The notes: a model not told the origin generated them from the letters alone. 64,000 nt of DNA from Pedobacter chitinilyticus (GCF_003313385.1 NZ_QMHN01000003.1:186001-250000); one strand, 5' to 3'; positions 51,028-60,011 are shown, counted from the stretch's first letter. Translations and numbers: made by a program.

Positions 51028-52506
51028 TTAAAAATTATTTACCAGTTTATTAGTATTTAATTCTAATAAAGGAATTGGGAAAGTATAACGTGCATCCGTA
51101 ACAGGAATAGAAGAGCCTGCGCCAAAAGAAGGAAGAGCCATATTTCTCCTTGCGAAATCATTATAATTAAATCCTTCAGTTATTAGCTCAATTCTTCTTT
51201 CTTTAAGAATTGCAGCCAATAAGGTAATGGGCGTTAAAACACCGAAATTATATGTGGCATCAGATCGCTGCCTAACCGCATCCAAAATGGCTCTAGCCCT
51301 AACCATATTACCTCCACTTACAGAAGCTTCGCATTCTGCAACATTTAATAAAACTTCCGCGTAACGAATAATTGGCACGAAATCAACATACGGACTGTTA
51401 CCAGAGAACTTAGTAGAGTAGGGCCCTATTCCAGTGAATACTGCTGTTAGTGCTGACTTTCTTGTGTCGGTTACTGGCCAAGCAGCATCGCCATATATCC
51501 CTGCTGCAGCTCTAAAATAATACTCCAAATTTCCGGCATTGAAGTAATATCCTAGCTGGTTTTGTGTTCCTGGGGCATTTGTGTCAGCAAATGGGAGGGA
51601 AAATATGGACTCACTTGTGGTATAGGGTGCAGCAAATACATTTGCAATGTTAGGTTGTAATGCATGAGCCACATTTGTTGCATTTTGAAAAGGTGCCGTT
51701 TGCGGCACTAATTTGTTTCCCTCTATTAAGGCTTCGGGATACTTACCCATTGCCATATATACTCTTATTTTTAATGCAATAGCTGTATTTTTATGGGCTC
51801 TTGTAGTTCTCAGCAAAGGCGTGCTATAAGTTGCTGGCAATGCAACTTCTGCATCATTCAAATCCTTTAAGATTTGTGTGTATACAGCCGCAACAGTGCT
51901 GCTTTTTAAATCGTTATTTTCTAACGATTGTTCTGCCTGTAACCTCAACGGCAGTCCTCGCGACACACCATTATCCGATACATAGGGCTTAGCAAAAATT
52001 TGAATTAATGAGAAATAACTCAAAGCTCTAACAAATTTGGCTTCACCTTCATAATTGGATTGTATAGCAGCAGATAATATTCCTGGATTTTGAGACAAAC
52101 CTTGTAAAAATAGATTGACTCTATTAATCGTTAAGTAGCCGTAAGTCCATAAATTGGTAACATTGTTATCCGAGTTGTTATTTGTGGCTTGGTAAACGGT
52201 ATACCCTGTTACACCATTACTTAGCCTATTCACAAAATCTTCACCCCTAATATCATTATATATTTGATATCTACCACCAAGAAAATTTCCTGATTTAACA
52301 GAAGTATAAAGACCATTGACTTGTGCCAAGATTCTCGTTGGATTAGCAAAAGCATCCTGATCTAATAAATTTAGTTCTGGTTTCTTTAAAAGAAAATCCT
52401 TTTTACAGGAAGACACGAATCCTAGCATTGGCAAAACCAATGCAAAGACAAAAATAATCTTCTTTGTATATGTATTTATTTGAAAATTTTTCATGTTCAT
52501 TATCAT
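51028..52506 (-). CDS. SusD/RagB family nutrient-binding lipoprotein
   Basis: 492 residues. Lipoprotein signal with the lipobox ending in VSSCKK. The mature N-terminus KPELNLLDQDAFANPTRILAQVNGLY is the SusD start, and the C-terminal block RRIELITEGFNYNDFARR is its most conserved part. It forms the lid of the SusC transporter on the cell surface. The gene follows susC by 4 bases. No glycoside hydrolase or peptidase is linked, so the substrate cannot be predicted. Confidence 0.95.
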   Translation of the reverse strand: MIMNMKNFQINTYTKKIIFVFALVLPMLGFVSSCKKDFLLKKPELNLLDQDAFANPTRILAQVNGLYTSVKSGNFLGGRYQIYNDIRGEDFVNRLSNGVTGYTVYQATNNNSDNNVTNLWTYGYLTINRVNLFLQGLSQNPGILSAAIQSNYEGEAKFVRALSYFSLIQIFAKPYVSDNGVSRGLPLRLQAEQSLENNDLKSSTVAAVYTQILKDLNDAEVALPATYSTPLLRTTRAHKNTAIALKIRVYMAMGKYPEALIEGNKLVPQTAPFQNATNVAHALQPNIANVFAAPYTTSESIFSLPFADTNAPGTQNQLGYYFNAGNLEYYFRAAAGIYGDAAWPVTDTRKSALTAVFTGIGPYSTKFSGNSPYVDFVPIIRYAEVLLNVAECEASVSGGNMVRARAILDAVRQRSDATYNFGVLTPITLLAAILKERRIELITEGFNYNDFARRNMALPSFGAGSSIPVTDARYTFPIPLLELNTNKLVNNF

Positions 52507-52510
52507 TTAA

Positions 52511-55500
52511 TTATAATCCTAAACTAAGTCCAAAAGTAAATTGCCTACCTTGAGGAATACTATTTCGCTCTACACCACTTGATAAGTTAGAGTTACCATT
52601 TGTAGATATTTCAGGGTCAACACCTGTATATTTGGTGATGATAAAAGCATTATTAACAGATGCGTAAACCCTTAAGGAATTAATGCCTGTGCGTCCAAAA
52701 ATAGACCTCGGAATTTTATATCCTAGAGTTGCTGACTGTAACCTGAGGAAATCAGCTTTTTCTACATTAGCATCTATCGCAAACGAAGATCCGTTAGATA
52801 CGTTATCTCCATATACTCTTCTTGGAATATCAGTAATTTGACCAGGTGTAGTCCAAGCGTTCAAAATTTCTGTAGAATTATTCCAAAAGCGCTGGTCCAG
52901 AAGTCCCGCTCTACTACCATTGTAAATCTTATTCCCTCCAGAAAACGTGAACATTACATTTAAGTCAAAATTGCCGTAGGTCAAAGTATTATTAAATCCA
53001 CCGTACCATTTTGGAAGCGTACTACCAACAATTTGAGCATCTCCAGACGGTGCTGCCGCTGGTGTGCCGTCTAAATAAGTCCAAGCATTAACACCTCCTT
53101 GATGCAGATATTGAACCTCTCTCCCAGCCGCATTAACAAATATTCGTCTACCATTAGCTGGATTTACCCCGTTAGTTTTAACTGCATAAATACTTGCAAT
53201 AGGATAACCTACCGTTGTGATACTTGTATTTTCTAAACTACCTGTAGCAGTAATGATTTGCTGCACATTAGGATCTAATTCAGTTACTTTATTGTTAAGT
53301 GTCGTAAAATTTAAATTTGCCGTCCAAGTGAACTTTTGTGTTTTGATGAGATTTCCTGATAAAGCAAATTCGAAACCTCTATTATACATCGAACCAACAT
53401 TGGTCAAGATCGTTCCCGAAACATCGGTACTTGTATTAAAAGGAATTCCTTTTGAAGGCGCCTGAGGTACCGCTAAAATTAGATTATCAATGTTTTTATT
53501 AAAATAATCCGCTTCAAGAGTAATCCTATCATTCAAAAAGCCTAGGGTTAAACCTATATCGGTTTGTTTGCTTGTTTCCCATCTTAGGTTTTGATTTCCA
53601 GCTTGATTATATACCCATGCAAATGGCGAAACACCATAGAGAGCAGAAGAATATGTAGTGAATTCATTATAAGAACCAACATTACCATTACCTGTTTTAC
53701 CATAACTAGCACGCAAACGGAAGTTATTAATAATAGAACCTAAAGATGAATTTTTAAAGAAATCTTCTTGAGAAATGGCCCATCCAATAGATGCCCCTCC
53801 GAAACTGCCCCATCTATTTGCAAATGCTAAACCAGAGTTTCCATCTCGTCTAAAATTACCACTTACAAAATATCTTCCCTTATAGTTATAGTTGATACTA
53901 GCTAAATAGGCTTCAAAGGCAATTTCAGAAATATTGTTTCCATTGGCTGGAGGAACATTTGTCACATAGGTGCCTTGAAATTGGTTAAAGAAAGTAGGAT
54001 CACCCAAGCCTTGGCGAACAGCGCCCCAGTTTGTTGTTCTCGTACTCTGGACATCTGACCCTAGCAACAACGTTAAATTATGGTCTCCTCCGAAAGTTTT
54101 ATTATACTGCAACGTGTTAATCCAGTTCCAGTTATTTCTTCGTTGATTATGATTATAGGCATAACCGTTAAAACTAAAACCATCACCAGAAAGAGGATTC
54201 AAAAATTGGATATTTTCACTGTTACTACGATCCCACGAAAAATTTGTTTTAAAACTCAAGCCATCAACGATATTGGCTGTAGCACTAAGATTCGTTAAAA
54301 AACGATTGTTTTCAGAACTATTTTTATCCTTATCAATAACTACTCCCGGGTGCGCCCAAGTTGCAGCGATCAAGTTTGCATTGTTTCCAATGTACTGTCC
54401 TGCCAAGTTATAAGTTCCCGATGTATTGTATACAGAAACATTTGGCGCAGCAGCAATAGCGATACGACCCAAACCCGAAGAGTTAAATGCCGCACCTGGC
54501 GTTGAGCCGCTATTGGGCGAATTATTGATGCTATTATTATAGTTAATATTTGCACTTAAACTTAACCAAGTTGTTACCTTATGGGTTAAGTTGGCACGAG
54601 CAGAGTATCTACGAAAGGAGTTTGCCCTTAAAAAACCGTCTTGGTCGGAAAGGCCTCCTGAAAGATAATAAGTAGTTTTAGTAGTCCCTCCACTTATTGT
54701 AACATTGTGGTTTTGTGAATAGGCTGTTCTATACACTTCATCATACCATTTGGTGTCTACTAAAGACCCATCTGCATTATAGCTAGGAAAGAAGCTATTA
54801 TTGTTCGCATCCCTTTGACTTGCTGTTACAGCATTCGCATTTAATGCCAATGCATTTTTTACCGCAATGTTTTTTGAATCAATGTATTGTTGCGCATTCA
54901 AAAGTTCAGGCAGTCTTACTGCGTTATTTACACCGAACCAACCGTCATAGGTCACTTTTGCATCACCTGTCTTACCCTTTTTTGTAGTAATTACTAAAAC
55001 ACCTGCTGCAGCTCTAGATCCGTAAATTGCAGTAGAAGCAGCATCTTTCAAGATATCTATCGATTCAATATCAGAAGGATTAATATCTCCTAGCGGATTG
55101 TTGGCAGATGAATTAGCAGAAATATCTGCCGTTGGAAAAGGTATGCCATCAACAACAACTAACGGAAATGAGTTTAATGAAATAGAACTTACTCCTCTTA
55201 CTCGTATTACGGGAGGATTGTTCAATAAACCATTTGGCTGCACGATACTAACACCTGCGGCTTGGCCCGTTAAACCTTGAGCAAAGCTTTGGATGGGCTT
55301 ATCTTTCAGATCATCACCTTTAACTACAGAAGCCGAACCTGTGAATTCCTTCTTTTTAGTTATTGCGTAGCCCGTCACCACCACTTCACCCAAAGCCTTG
55401 GTATCTTCCGACAATACCACGTCAATTACGTTTCCAGAGCTTATTTCTACCGTTTGGGTGGCAAAGCCGATATAGCTTACCTCTAAAGAACGTGCATTAG

Positions 55501-55696
55501 AAGGGATAGACAACGTGAACCTGCCATTAGCGGCGGTAACTGTCCCAATTTTAGTTCCGGGCACTTTTACGCTTACCCCAGGGATCGGTTGCCCATCTTC
55601 TTTAGAAGTTACTGTGCCTGTTATTACCCTATCTTGAGCCTGTACGACAAAATAAGATAAAACAGCAATTACCAATAATAGTAATTTTTGTTTCAT
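52511..55696 (-). CDS. SusC/RagA family TonB-dependent outer-membrane transporter
   Basis: 1061 residues with a signal peptide ending FVVQAQ. A carboxypeptidase-like domain at about 22-105 (ITGTVTSKEDGQPIPGVSVKVPGT) is followed by EVVVTGYAITKKKEFTGSA, the plug with the SusC signature (IRVRGVSSISLNSFPLVVVDGIPF; SIDILKDAASTAIYGSRAAAGVLVITTKKG), and the barrel ending FTFGLSLGL. It imports oligomers across the outer membrane with TonB energy. Upstream are a large hairpin and AATATCACC motifs; an AraC regulator gene lies just beyond. Confidence 0.97.
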   Translation of the reverse strand: MKQKLLLLVIAVLSYFVVQAQDRVITGTVTSKEDGQPIPGVSVKVPGTKIGTVTAANGRFTLSIPSNARSLEVSYIGFATQTVEISSGNVIDVVLSEDTKALGEVVVTGYAITKKKEFTGSASVVKGDDLKDKPIQSFAQGLTGQAAGVSIVQPNGLLNNPPVIRVRGVSSISLNSFPLVVVDGIPFPTADISANSSANNPLGDINPSDIESIDILKDAASTAIYGSRAAAGVLVITTKKGKTGDAKVTYDGWFGVNNAVRLPELLNAQQYIDSKNIAVKNALALNANAVTASQRDANNNSFFPSYNADGSLVDTKWYDEVYRTAYSQNHNVTISGGTTKTTYYLSGGLSDQDGFLRANSFRRYSARANLTHKVTTWLSLSANINYNNSINNSPNSGSTPGAAFNSSGLGRIAIAAAPNVSVYNTSGTYNLAGQYIGNNANLIAATWAHPGVVIDKDKNSSENNRFLTNLSATANIVDGLSFKTNFSWDRSNSENIQFLNPLSGDGFSFNGYAYNHNQRRNNWNWINTLQYNKTFGGDHNLTLLLGSDVQSTRTTNWGAVRQGLGDPTFFNQFQGTYVTNVPPANGNNISEIAFEAYLASINYNYKGRYFVSGNFRRDGNSGLAFANRWGSFGGASIGWAISQEDFFKNSSLGSIINNFRLRASYGKTGNGNVGSYNEFTTYSSALYGVSPFAWVYNQAGNQNLRWETSKQTDIGLTLGFLNDRITLEADYFNKNIDNLILAVPQAPSKGIPFNTSTDVSGTILTNVGSMYNRGFEFALSGNLIKTQKFTWTANLNFTTLNNKVTELDPNVQQIITATGSLENTSITTVGYPIASIYAVKTNGVNPANGRRIFVNAAGREVQYLHQGGVNAWTYLDGTPAAAPSGDAQIVGSTLPKWYGGFNNTLTYGNFDLNVMFTFSGGNKIYNGSRAGLLDQRFWNNSTEILNAWTTPGQITDIPRRVYGDNVSNGSSFAIDANVEKADFLRLQSATLGYKIPRSIFGRTGINSLRVYASVNNAFIITKYTGVDPEISTNGNSNLSSGVERNSIPQGRQFTFGLSLGL

Positions 55697-55739
55697 AAGA
55701 ATACTGATTTAGTTAGTTAATAGTGTTTTTTAATTAGCC

Positions 55740-55784
55740 CTGCATTTTAGGAAGGCCCTTACCATACAAAGTAAGGCCATGCAG
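55740..55784. promoter_or_regulatory. Two-part hairpin upstream of the susC-like gene
   Basis: CTGCAT (55740-55745) pairs with ATGCAG (55779-55784). Inside, GGCCCTTAC (55755-55763) pairs with GTAAGGCC (55771-55778) with one bulge. On the minus strand the loop region contains TTACTTTG, a one-mismatch -7 box. It is 44-88 bases before the SusC start: a promoter operator or a leader fold. Confidence 0.5.
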
Positions 55785-55795
55785 ATTCTAAAAAA

Positions 55796-55819
55796 TGTGC
55801 GAATATCACCTTTTTTGAA
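55796..55819. promoter_or_regulatory. AATATCACC motif copy 1 (susC upstream region)
   Basis: AATATCACC at 55802-55810 inside TGCGAATATCACCTTTTTT, followed by GAAAAAGG, which makes a local CCTTTTT/AAAAAGG dyad. About 106 bases before the SusC start. Confidence 0.5.
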
Positions 55820-55953
55820 AAAGGCGAAAAAATGAAAAGCAAACCCAATCCTGGCGTTTGCTTTTCCAAATTAATTATTAACTAAACGGCTAAACTTCTA
55901 CAAAATCTGTCCGTTACCTACTTCAAAGGTAAGTTCACTTATTTAAAAAAAAT

Positions 55954-55975
55954 ATGCGAATATCACCTTTTTTTA
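55954..55975. promoter_or_regulatory. AATATCACC motif copy 2 (after the AraC gene)
   Basis: AATATCACC at 55959-55967 inside TGCGAATATCACCTTTTTT, identical to copy 1 over 19 bases and in the same orientation, 157 bases away. Lies between the AraC stop codon and susC. Confidence 0.5.
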
Positions 55976-55994
55976 TTTCGCTACAATTTGATAA

Positions 55995-56891
55995 CTAATG
56001 CCTTAACTCAAAAAAGTTGTTTTTGATAGCGTTTAATCTTTTATATTTAAATGGTGTGATTCCTACACTTGTTTTAAAAAGCCTTACAAACGAACTAAGG
56101 CTTTCGAAGCCGACCAAACAAATGATTTCGCTTAAAGGATAATCCGTTGTTCTTAAGAACGACTTTGCCCGATCTAAGCGAAGCTGAATTAGATATTGCC
56201 ACGGACTTTTCCCAAAGGCTTCCTTAAAAGTACGCAACAAATGATTGGTGGAAAGACAACAATATTTAGCTAAATCTTCCAATTTAACCTCTTTATCGGA
56301 ATTGCTGTGAAGGTATTCCTTAGCTAGTAAAAGCCGCCTAAAAATCTCCTTCTTTGTTTTAGTCTTAAGAAAGCTCAAGCGCTGATATTTATTGTCAATC
56401 TCTTGAGTATAAATCTGGTAATAGCCAATCAAACAATGATGTAAATACTCGTTAATTAGCATTTCATCCTCAATTCCATTACTTATCTGCTTTTTCAAAT
56501 GTGCGATATTGTAGTTTAGGTTTCCAACTAGGGGATATAATGTTTCCACAAATTGAGGCTTGTCCTTAGATTCGGTATGAGCAAGCAGGTCCTCGTGATC
56601 TAAAGAAAAACATCGGTTGAAATCCGCTACAAATTTTGTATCTAGATAAAGAGTAAGGGTATGTACAGGACTTATCGAGTCGATTAAACTGCAATAATCC
56701 GTTCCTGCATTAATTACCGTAAAACTGTCAGGAAAAATGCTCATTGCCCTACTGTTCACAATACACTTCTCACTGCCTGATATTACAAACTTAATGACGT
56801 AACAGGAAGTATCCTGTAAGTTAACCACAGCATTACAAGTCTGTTCACTTACAATCCTATTACGGTTGCTCAGTTCTTTGAAATAACGCAT
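55995..56891 (-). CDS. AraC-family transcriptional regulator
   Basis: 298 residues. The N-terminal two-thirds (about 1-185) is a ligand-sensing cupin-like part with no clear family; the C-terminal 100 residues carry the AraC double helix-turn-helix (EVKLEDLAKYCCLSTNHLLRTFKEAFGKSPWQYLIQLRLDRAKSFL..SEIICLVGFESLSSFVRLFKTSVGITPFKYK). It is transcribed toward susC and lies 298 bases before it. It likely regulates the SusCD genes. Follows the VOC gene by 15 bases. Confidence 0.9.
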   Translation of the reverse strand: MRYFKELSNRNRIVSEQTCNAVVNLQDTSCYVIKFVISGSEKCIVNSRAMSIFPDSFTVINAGTDYCSLIDSISPVHTLTLYLDTKFVADFNRCFSLDHEDLLAHTESKDKPQFVETLYPLVGNLNYNIAHLKKQISNGIEDEMLINEYLHHCLIGYYQIYTQEIDNKYQRLSFLKTKTKKEIFRRLLLAKEYLHSNSDKEVKLEDLAKYCCLSTNHLLRTFKEAFGKSPWQYLIQLRLDRAKSFLRTTDYPLSEIICLVGFESLSSFVRLFKTSVGITPFKYKRLNAIKNNFFELRH

Positions 56892-56906
56892 AGCAAAAAA
56901 CTTAAA

Positions 56907-57263
56907 TTAATAACTACGTGATTCGAGCAGGTAATAATTATTACCGTCTACATCTGTAAATTCAACAGATAGCCCATGCGGTAAATAGTGTGGTTCATTT
57001 TTGAACACCACATTATTGGCCTTAAAACGATAGTAATGTTCCAGACAATCTTCTGTATCAAGATGTATTTCAGTGGTTTGTTTTGGATAAATCCTCTCCG
57101 AAATAAAGATCTGTATCGTTGGACTGTAAAAAACGATGGCACCTTCAAAATGCCTCAGTGATTTTAGTTTTACAGGTAGGTTGAGTCGCTCTCTAAAAAA
57201 AGCAGTAGCATTTATTAAATTGCTAACCCTGACATGATAATGTTTTATCGTCGGTTTTTTCAT
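56907..57263 (-). CDS. VOC/glyoxalase-like domain protein
   Basis: 118 residues, one vicinal-oxygen-chelate unit: IKHYHVRVSNLINATAFFRERLNLPVKL at the start and LSVEFTDVDGNNYYLLES at the end. The YHVRV and DxDGNxYYLLE patterns are the family's strand ends, and several metal ligands could be present (His10, Glu near the C-terminus). It is co-transcribed with the AraC gene (15 bases) and may be an enzyme or a small-molecule sensor for it. Preceded by a perfect AATATCACC dyad. Confidence 0.8.
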   Translation of the reverse strand: MKKPTIKHYHVRVSNLINATAFFRERLNLPVKLKSLRHFEGAIVFYSPTIQIFISERIYPKQTTEIHLDTEDCLEHYYRFKANNVVFKNEPHYLPHGLSVEFTDVDGNNYYLLESRSY

Positions 57264-57310
57264 GGTCTTAAATAGGTAATGACTTAAAGTTAGATAGGGA
57301 AATGATCAGC

Positions 57311-57335
57311 AATATCACCCGAAAGGGGTGATATT
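57311..57335. promoter_or_regulatory. Perfect AATATCACCC / GGGTGATATT dyad
   Basis: AATATCACCC (57311-57320), GAAAG, GGGTGATATT (57326-57335): ten perfect base pairs, the full palindromic form of the motif found at three other places nearby. It lies 48-72 bases before the VOC start and 6 bases after the response-regulator stop. No T-run follows on the minus strand, so an operator is likelier than a terminator. Confidence 0.6.
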
Positions 57336-57341
57336 TCAGAT

Positions 57342-57968
57342 TTATATAAGCCGCATCGTTTTAGCTACCCTGATCGCTTCGAATTTCGAGGTAACACTCA
57401 GTTTACTATAAATATTTTTAACATGGGTTCTTACCGTGTTTTGATCGATGAAAAGTTCAAAGGCTATTTGTGTTTTGGCCTTACCTTCGGCAATGCATTG
57501 TAAGATTTCTGTTTCTCTTTTTGTTAATGGAGAGCCTACATTTTTCTGAAAGAAATTGATGATCATTTTAGTGACATCATCACAAAAAAAACCGCTACCA
57601 TCGGCAACTATCTTCATAGCATTCAACAACTTATGAACACTTAAGCCCTTAGTAATGTAACCCAAAATACCAGTTTTAAAAATTTCAAAAATTAACTCTG
57701 GCTTTGAAAAAATGGTTAAAACAATGATGGGAACTTTGGGAATTTTGCTTTTAATTTCAGTTAAAAATTTGATGTGATTAAAGCTTAGCTGATTGATCCC
57801 TACAAGCATTAACTGAAATTGATGGGATGCCAAAACATTTAAATCTAAGGTTGAAACGTCACAACTCTCAACGATTTCAAAACCAGCTATTTCCGACAAT
57901 GATAGCTCACATCCTTTTCGCCAGATTTCATCATCATCGATGATAACAATGCGTAAAATGTCTTTCAT
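57342..57968 (-). CDS. LuxR/NarL-family response regulator
   Basis: 208 residues. Receiver with acidic pair DDDE at 11-14 and a C-terminal LuxR helix-turn-helix (SPLTKRETEILQCIAEGKAKTQIAFELFIDQNTVRTHVKNIYSKL). At the place of the phospho-acceptor Asp the sequence reads QLMLVGINQLS, so the usual Asp appears to be Gly or Asn. This may be an atypical receiver that works without phosphorylation. No kinase is adjacent. It is divergent from the retropepsin-like gene and upstream of the VOC-AraC-susCD series. AATATCACC motifs flank it, making it a candidate binder of that motif. Confidence 0.88.
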   Translation of the reverse strand: MKDILRIVIIDDDEIWRKGCELSLSEIAGFEIVESCDVSTLDLNVLASHQFQLMLVGINQLSFNHIKFLTEIKSKIPKVPIIVLTIFSKPELIFEIFKTGILGYITKGLSVHKLLNAMKIVADGSGFFCDDVTKMIINFFQKNVGSPLTKRETEILQCIAEGKAKTQIAFELFIDQNTVRTHVKNIYSKLSVTSKFEAIRVAKTMRLI

Positions 57969-58080
57969 AAATTAAGGTTAGATAACCTAAATGTAGTACT
58001 TCTCAAGTTTATTTTATAAACTTTCACCCTCTAAGCCTTGATTTAACCATCATTAATGGCATTTTTTATCTAAAAACTAA

Positions 58081-58098
58081 CCCCTTTAGGGTGATATT
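58081..58098. promoter_or_regulatory. GGGTGATATT half-site between the LuxR regulator and the retropepsin-like gene
   Basis: GGGTGATATT at 58089-58098, preceded by CCCC and a 4-base gap, gives a partial dyad. It lies in the divergent gap, 56 bases before the ATG at 58154 and 120 bases upstream of the regulator. Confidence 0.5.
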
Positions 58099-58153
58099 TA
58101 TCTTACCCGCTAGTTTTTTATTTTATATTAGCTTTATATTTAGCAGAAATCAA

Positions 58154-59068
58154 ATGTTCTTGAAAAAATACAGCCTATTTATTCTTCTATTTTTGGCTAC
58201 TTGCCAACTAATGGCCCAGCGCCCAAGCGCACTTAAGCAATACCTTATACCCTTTAAACTGACCGCTCACAACAACCTATCTATTAAAGGTATTTTAAAT
58301 CAAAAAGACACTGTGGAGCTAATGTTCCATTTAGCAGCTTCATCGGTAACACTTACAGAAGAGGCAATAGGGAGAATAAAAAGTGTAACTTTCGACAGAA
58401 CCGATAGTGTAAGTAGTTGGGGCGGTGCAGGCAATACTTCCAGGCACAGTAAAAGCAATGACTTACAGATTGGCGAATTGACTTGGAAAAACATTCCTAT
58501 TTGGGAAAACAAAAACTCTGGCCCAAGCACAGATGGCAAGTTTGGACTGGATTTATTCAAAGACAAAATCGTTGATATAGACTTTGAAGAAAGCAAAATA
58601 TTTATCCGAGACGAACTCCCAAAAAACATCAAGAAATATCAAAGGTTAAGTATCGACTATAACGATGATATGATGTTTGTAACGGCCCAATGTCAGGTAG
58701 GCAATACCAATATTAGTAATATGTTTTTAATACATTCTGGTTATGCGGGCTCAATATTATTTGATGATCAATTCTCAAATGCCAATAGATTATCTAAACA
58801 GCTTACTATAACGAGCGAGAAACAATTAAAAGATTCTTACGGCAATATCTTGAAAATCAAGAAAGCAATTCTTTCGAATTTCACCTTAGGCGATTTCGAT
58901 CTTAAAAATATTCCAGTTGGTTTTTTCGATGGTGCAATTGGCCGCCAAAAAATGAGCATCTTAGGGGGTGATGTACTGAAACGTTTTAACATTATTATTG
59001 ATGCCAAACGTGAATTTATTTACCTTAAACCCAACAAGCTGAAAGATACTGCTTACTCAGATGTATAA
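58154..59068 (+). CDS. Secreted retropepsin-like protein with both catalytic Asp positions changed to His
   Basis: 304 residues from ATG 58154, which begins a proper signal peptide (FLKKYSLFILLFLATCQLMAQ). The frame is open 21 codons further up. Two beta-lobes of the aspartic-protease (clan AA) type are visible. In lobe one the expected FDTGASS reads FHLAASS (His59); in lobe two FLIDTGxSGS reads FLIHSGYAGS (His194). With both catalytic Asp absent it is unlikely to be a normal aspartic protease. It may bind peptides or metal. It shares a divergent promoter region, with a GGGTGATATT half-site, with the LuxR regulator. Confidence 0.75.
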   Translation: MFLKKYSLFILLFLATCQLMAQRPSALKQYLIPFKLTAHNNLSIKGILNQKDTVELMFHLAASSVTLTEEAIGRIKSVTFDRTDSVSSWGGAGNTSRHSKSNDLQIGELTWKNIPIWENKNSGPSTDGKFGLDLFKDKIVDIDFEESKIFIRDELPKNIKKYQRLSIDYNDDMMFVTAQCQVGNTNISNMFLIHSGYAGSILFDDQFSNANRLSKQLTITSEKQLKDSYGNILKIKKAILSNFTLGDFDLKNIPVGFFDGAIGRQKMSILGGDVLKRFNIIIDAKREFIYLKPNKLKDTAYSDV

Positions 59069-59078
59069 CGTAGGCGAA

Positions 59079-60011
59079 CTAAATGCCTACAACATCTTTT
59101 TTCTTTCTATTTTTCATCCCTTTAGGAATAAGTGCCAATATTTCTTCTTTCAATGCATCCAGCATTTTCTTTTTCACAAAGCTCTTGTGGGTTACCAAAC
59201 TGATTTCACGTACTGGTTCTGGAGATCTGAAGTAACGGACCTTATTAAGTTGCTTGCTATTTAAATCATGTAACGAAAGTTCAGGCAACAAGGTGGTTCC
59301 ATCATTAACATCTACCATTCTGATCAATGTCTCTACACTTCCTGTGTTATAGGTAAGCGCCTGCAGTTTATTGTTCTTTGTGGATCGGCAAATATTTAAA
59401 ACTTGTGATCGCATACAATGGCCTTCGTTTAACAACCAAATGTTTTCTTCTTCAAAATCTCCCGCGTCAATGGCTTTTTTCTTAAACAACTTACTGTTCT
59501 TGCTAACATAACCTACAAAGGTTTCATAATATAGGGGTTGCTCCACAATATTGGTATCTACCAAAGGAGTGGCCAAAATGCCACAATCAATTACCCCTGT
59601 TTTTAGGTGGTGGATAATGTCTTCGGTGGTGTATTCCCAAATCATCAATTTTAATTCGGGATATTTTTGCAACATTGCCGCAATCACCTCAGGCAAGAGA
59701 TATGGAGCAATGGTCGGTATAATCCCAATTTTCAACTCCCCAGTAATATCCTGCTGTTGGTTATTAATGATTTCTTTGATCTTACTATTTTCTTGAAGCA
59801 CAATTCTTGCTTGCTCAATAATTTGCGAACCTATTTCTGTAGGTGTTACAGGCTGCTTGCTTCGGTCAAAAAGTTTGACATTTAGAAATTCCTCAAGCTT
59901 CTGTATTTGCATACTTAAGGTTGGCTGGGTCACAAAACATTTCTCCGCAGCACTCACAAAACTACGGTAAGTATCAACGGCCACGATATATTCAAGCTGA
60001 ACAAGTGTCAT
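59079..60011 (-). CDS. oxyR: OxyR-type LysR regulator
   Basis: 310 residues. N-terminal LysR helix-turn-helix (MTLVQLEYIVAVDTYRSFVSAAEKCFVTQPTLSMQIQKLEEFLNVKLFDR) and effector domain. The redox segment EGHCMRSQVLNIC has cysteines at 199 and 208, the same numbers and spacing as the peroxide-sensing pair of E. coli OxyR. It should oxidise to a disulfide with peroxide and activate defence genes. No catalase, Dps or peroxiredoxin gene is adjacent. Convergent with the retropepsin-like gene (10 bases). Confidence 0.92.
   Translation of the reverse strand: MTLVQLEYIVAVDTYRSFVSAAEKCFVTQPTLSMQIQKLEEFLNVKLFDRSKQPVTPTEIGSQIIEQARIVLQENSKIKEIINNQQQDITGELKIGIIPTIAPYLLPEVIAAMLQKYPELKLMIWEYTTEDIIHHLKTGVIDCGILATPLVDTNIVEQPLYYETFVGYVSKNSKLFKKKAIDAGDFEEENIWLLNEGHCMRSQVLNICRSTKNNKLQALTYNTGSVETLIRMVDVNDGTTLLPELSLHDLNSKQLNKVRYFRSPEPVREISLVTHKSFVKKKMLDALKEEILALIPKGMKNRKKKDVVGI

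Noticed and set aside
57311..57335. Intrinsic terminator of the LuxR-type regulator
   Set aside because: The stem is perfect but lacks a T-run on the minus strand, and the same sequence motif recurs upstream of other genes; an operator fits better.
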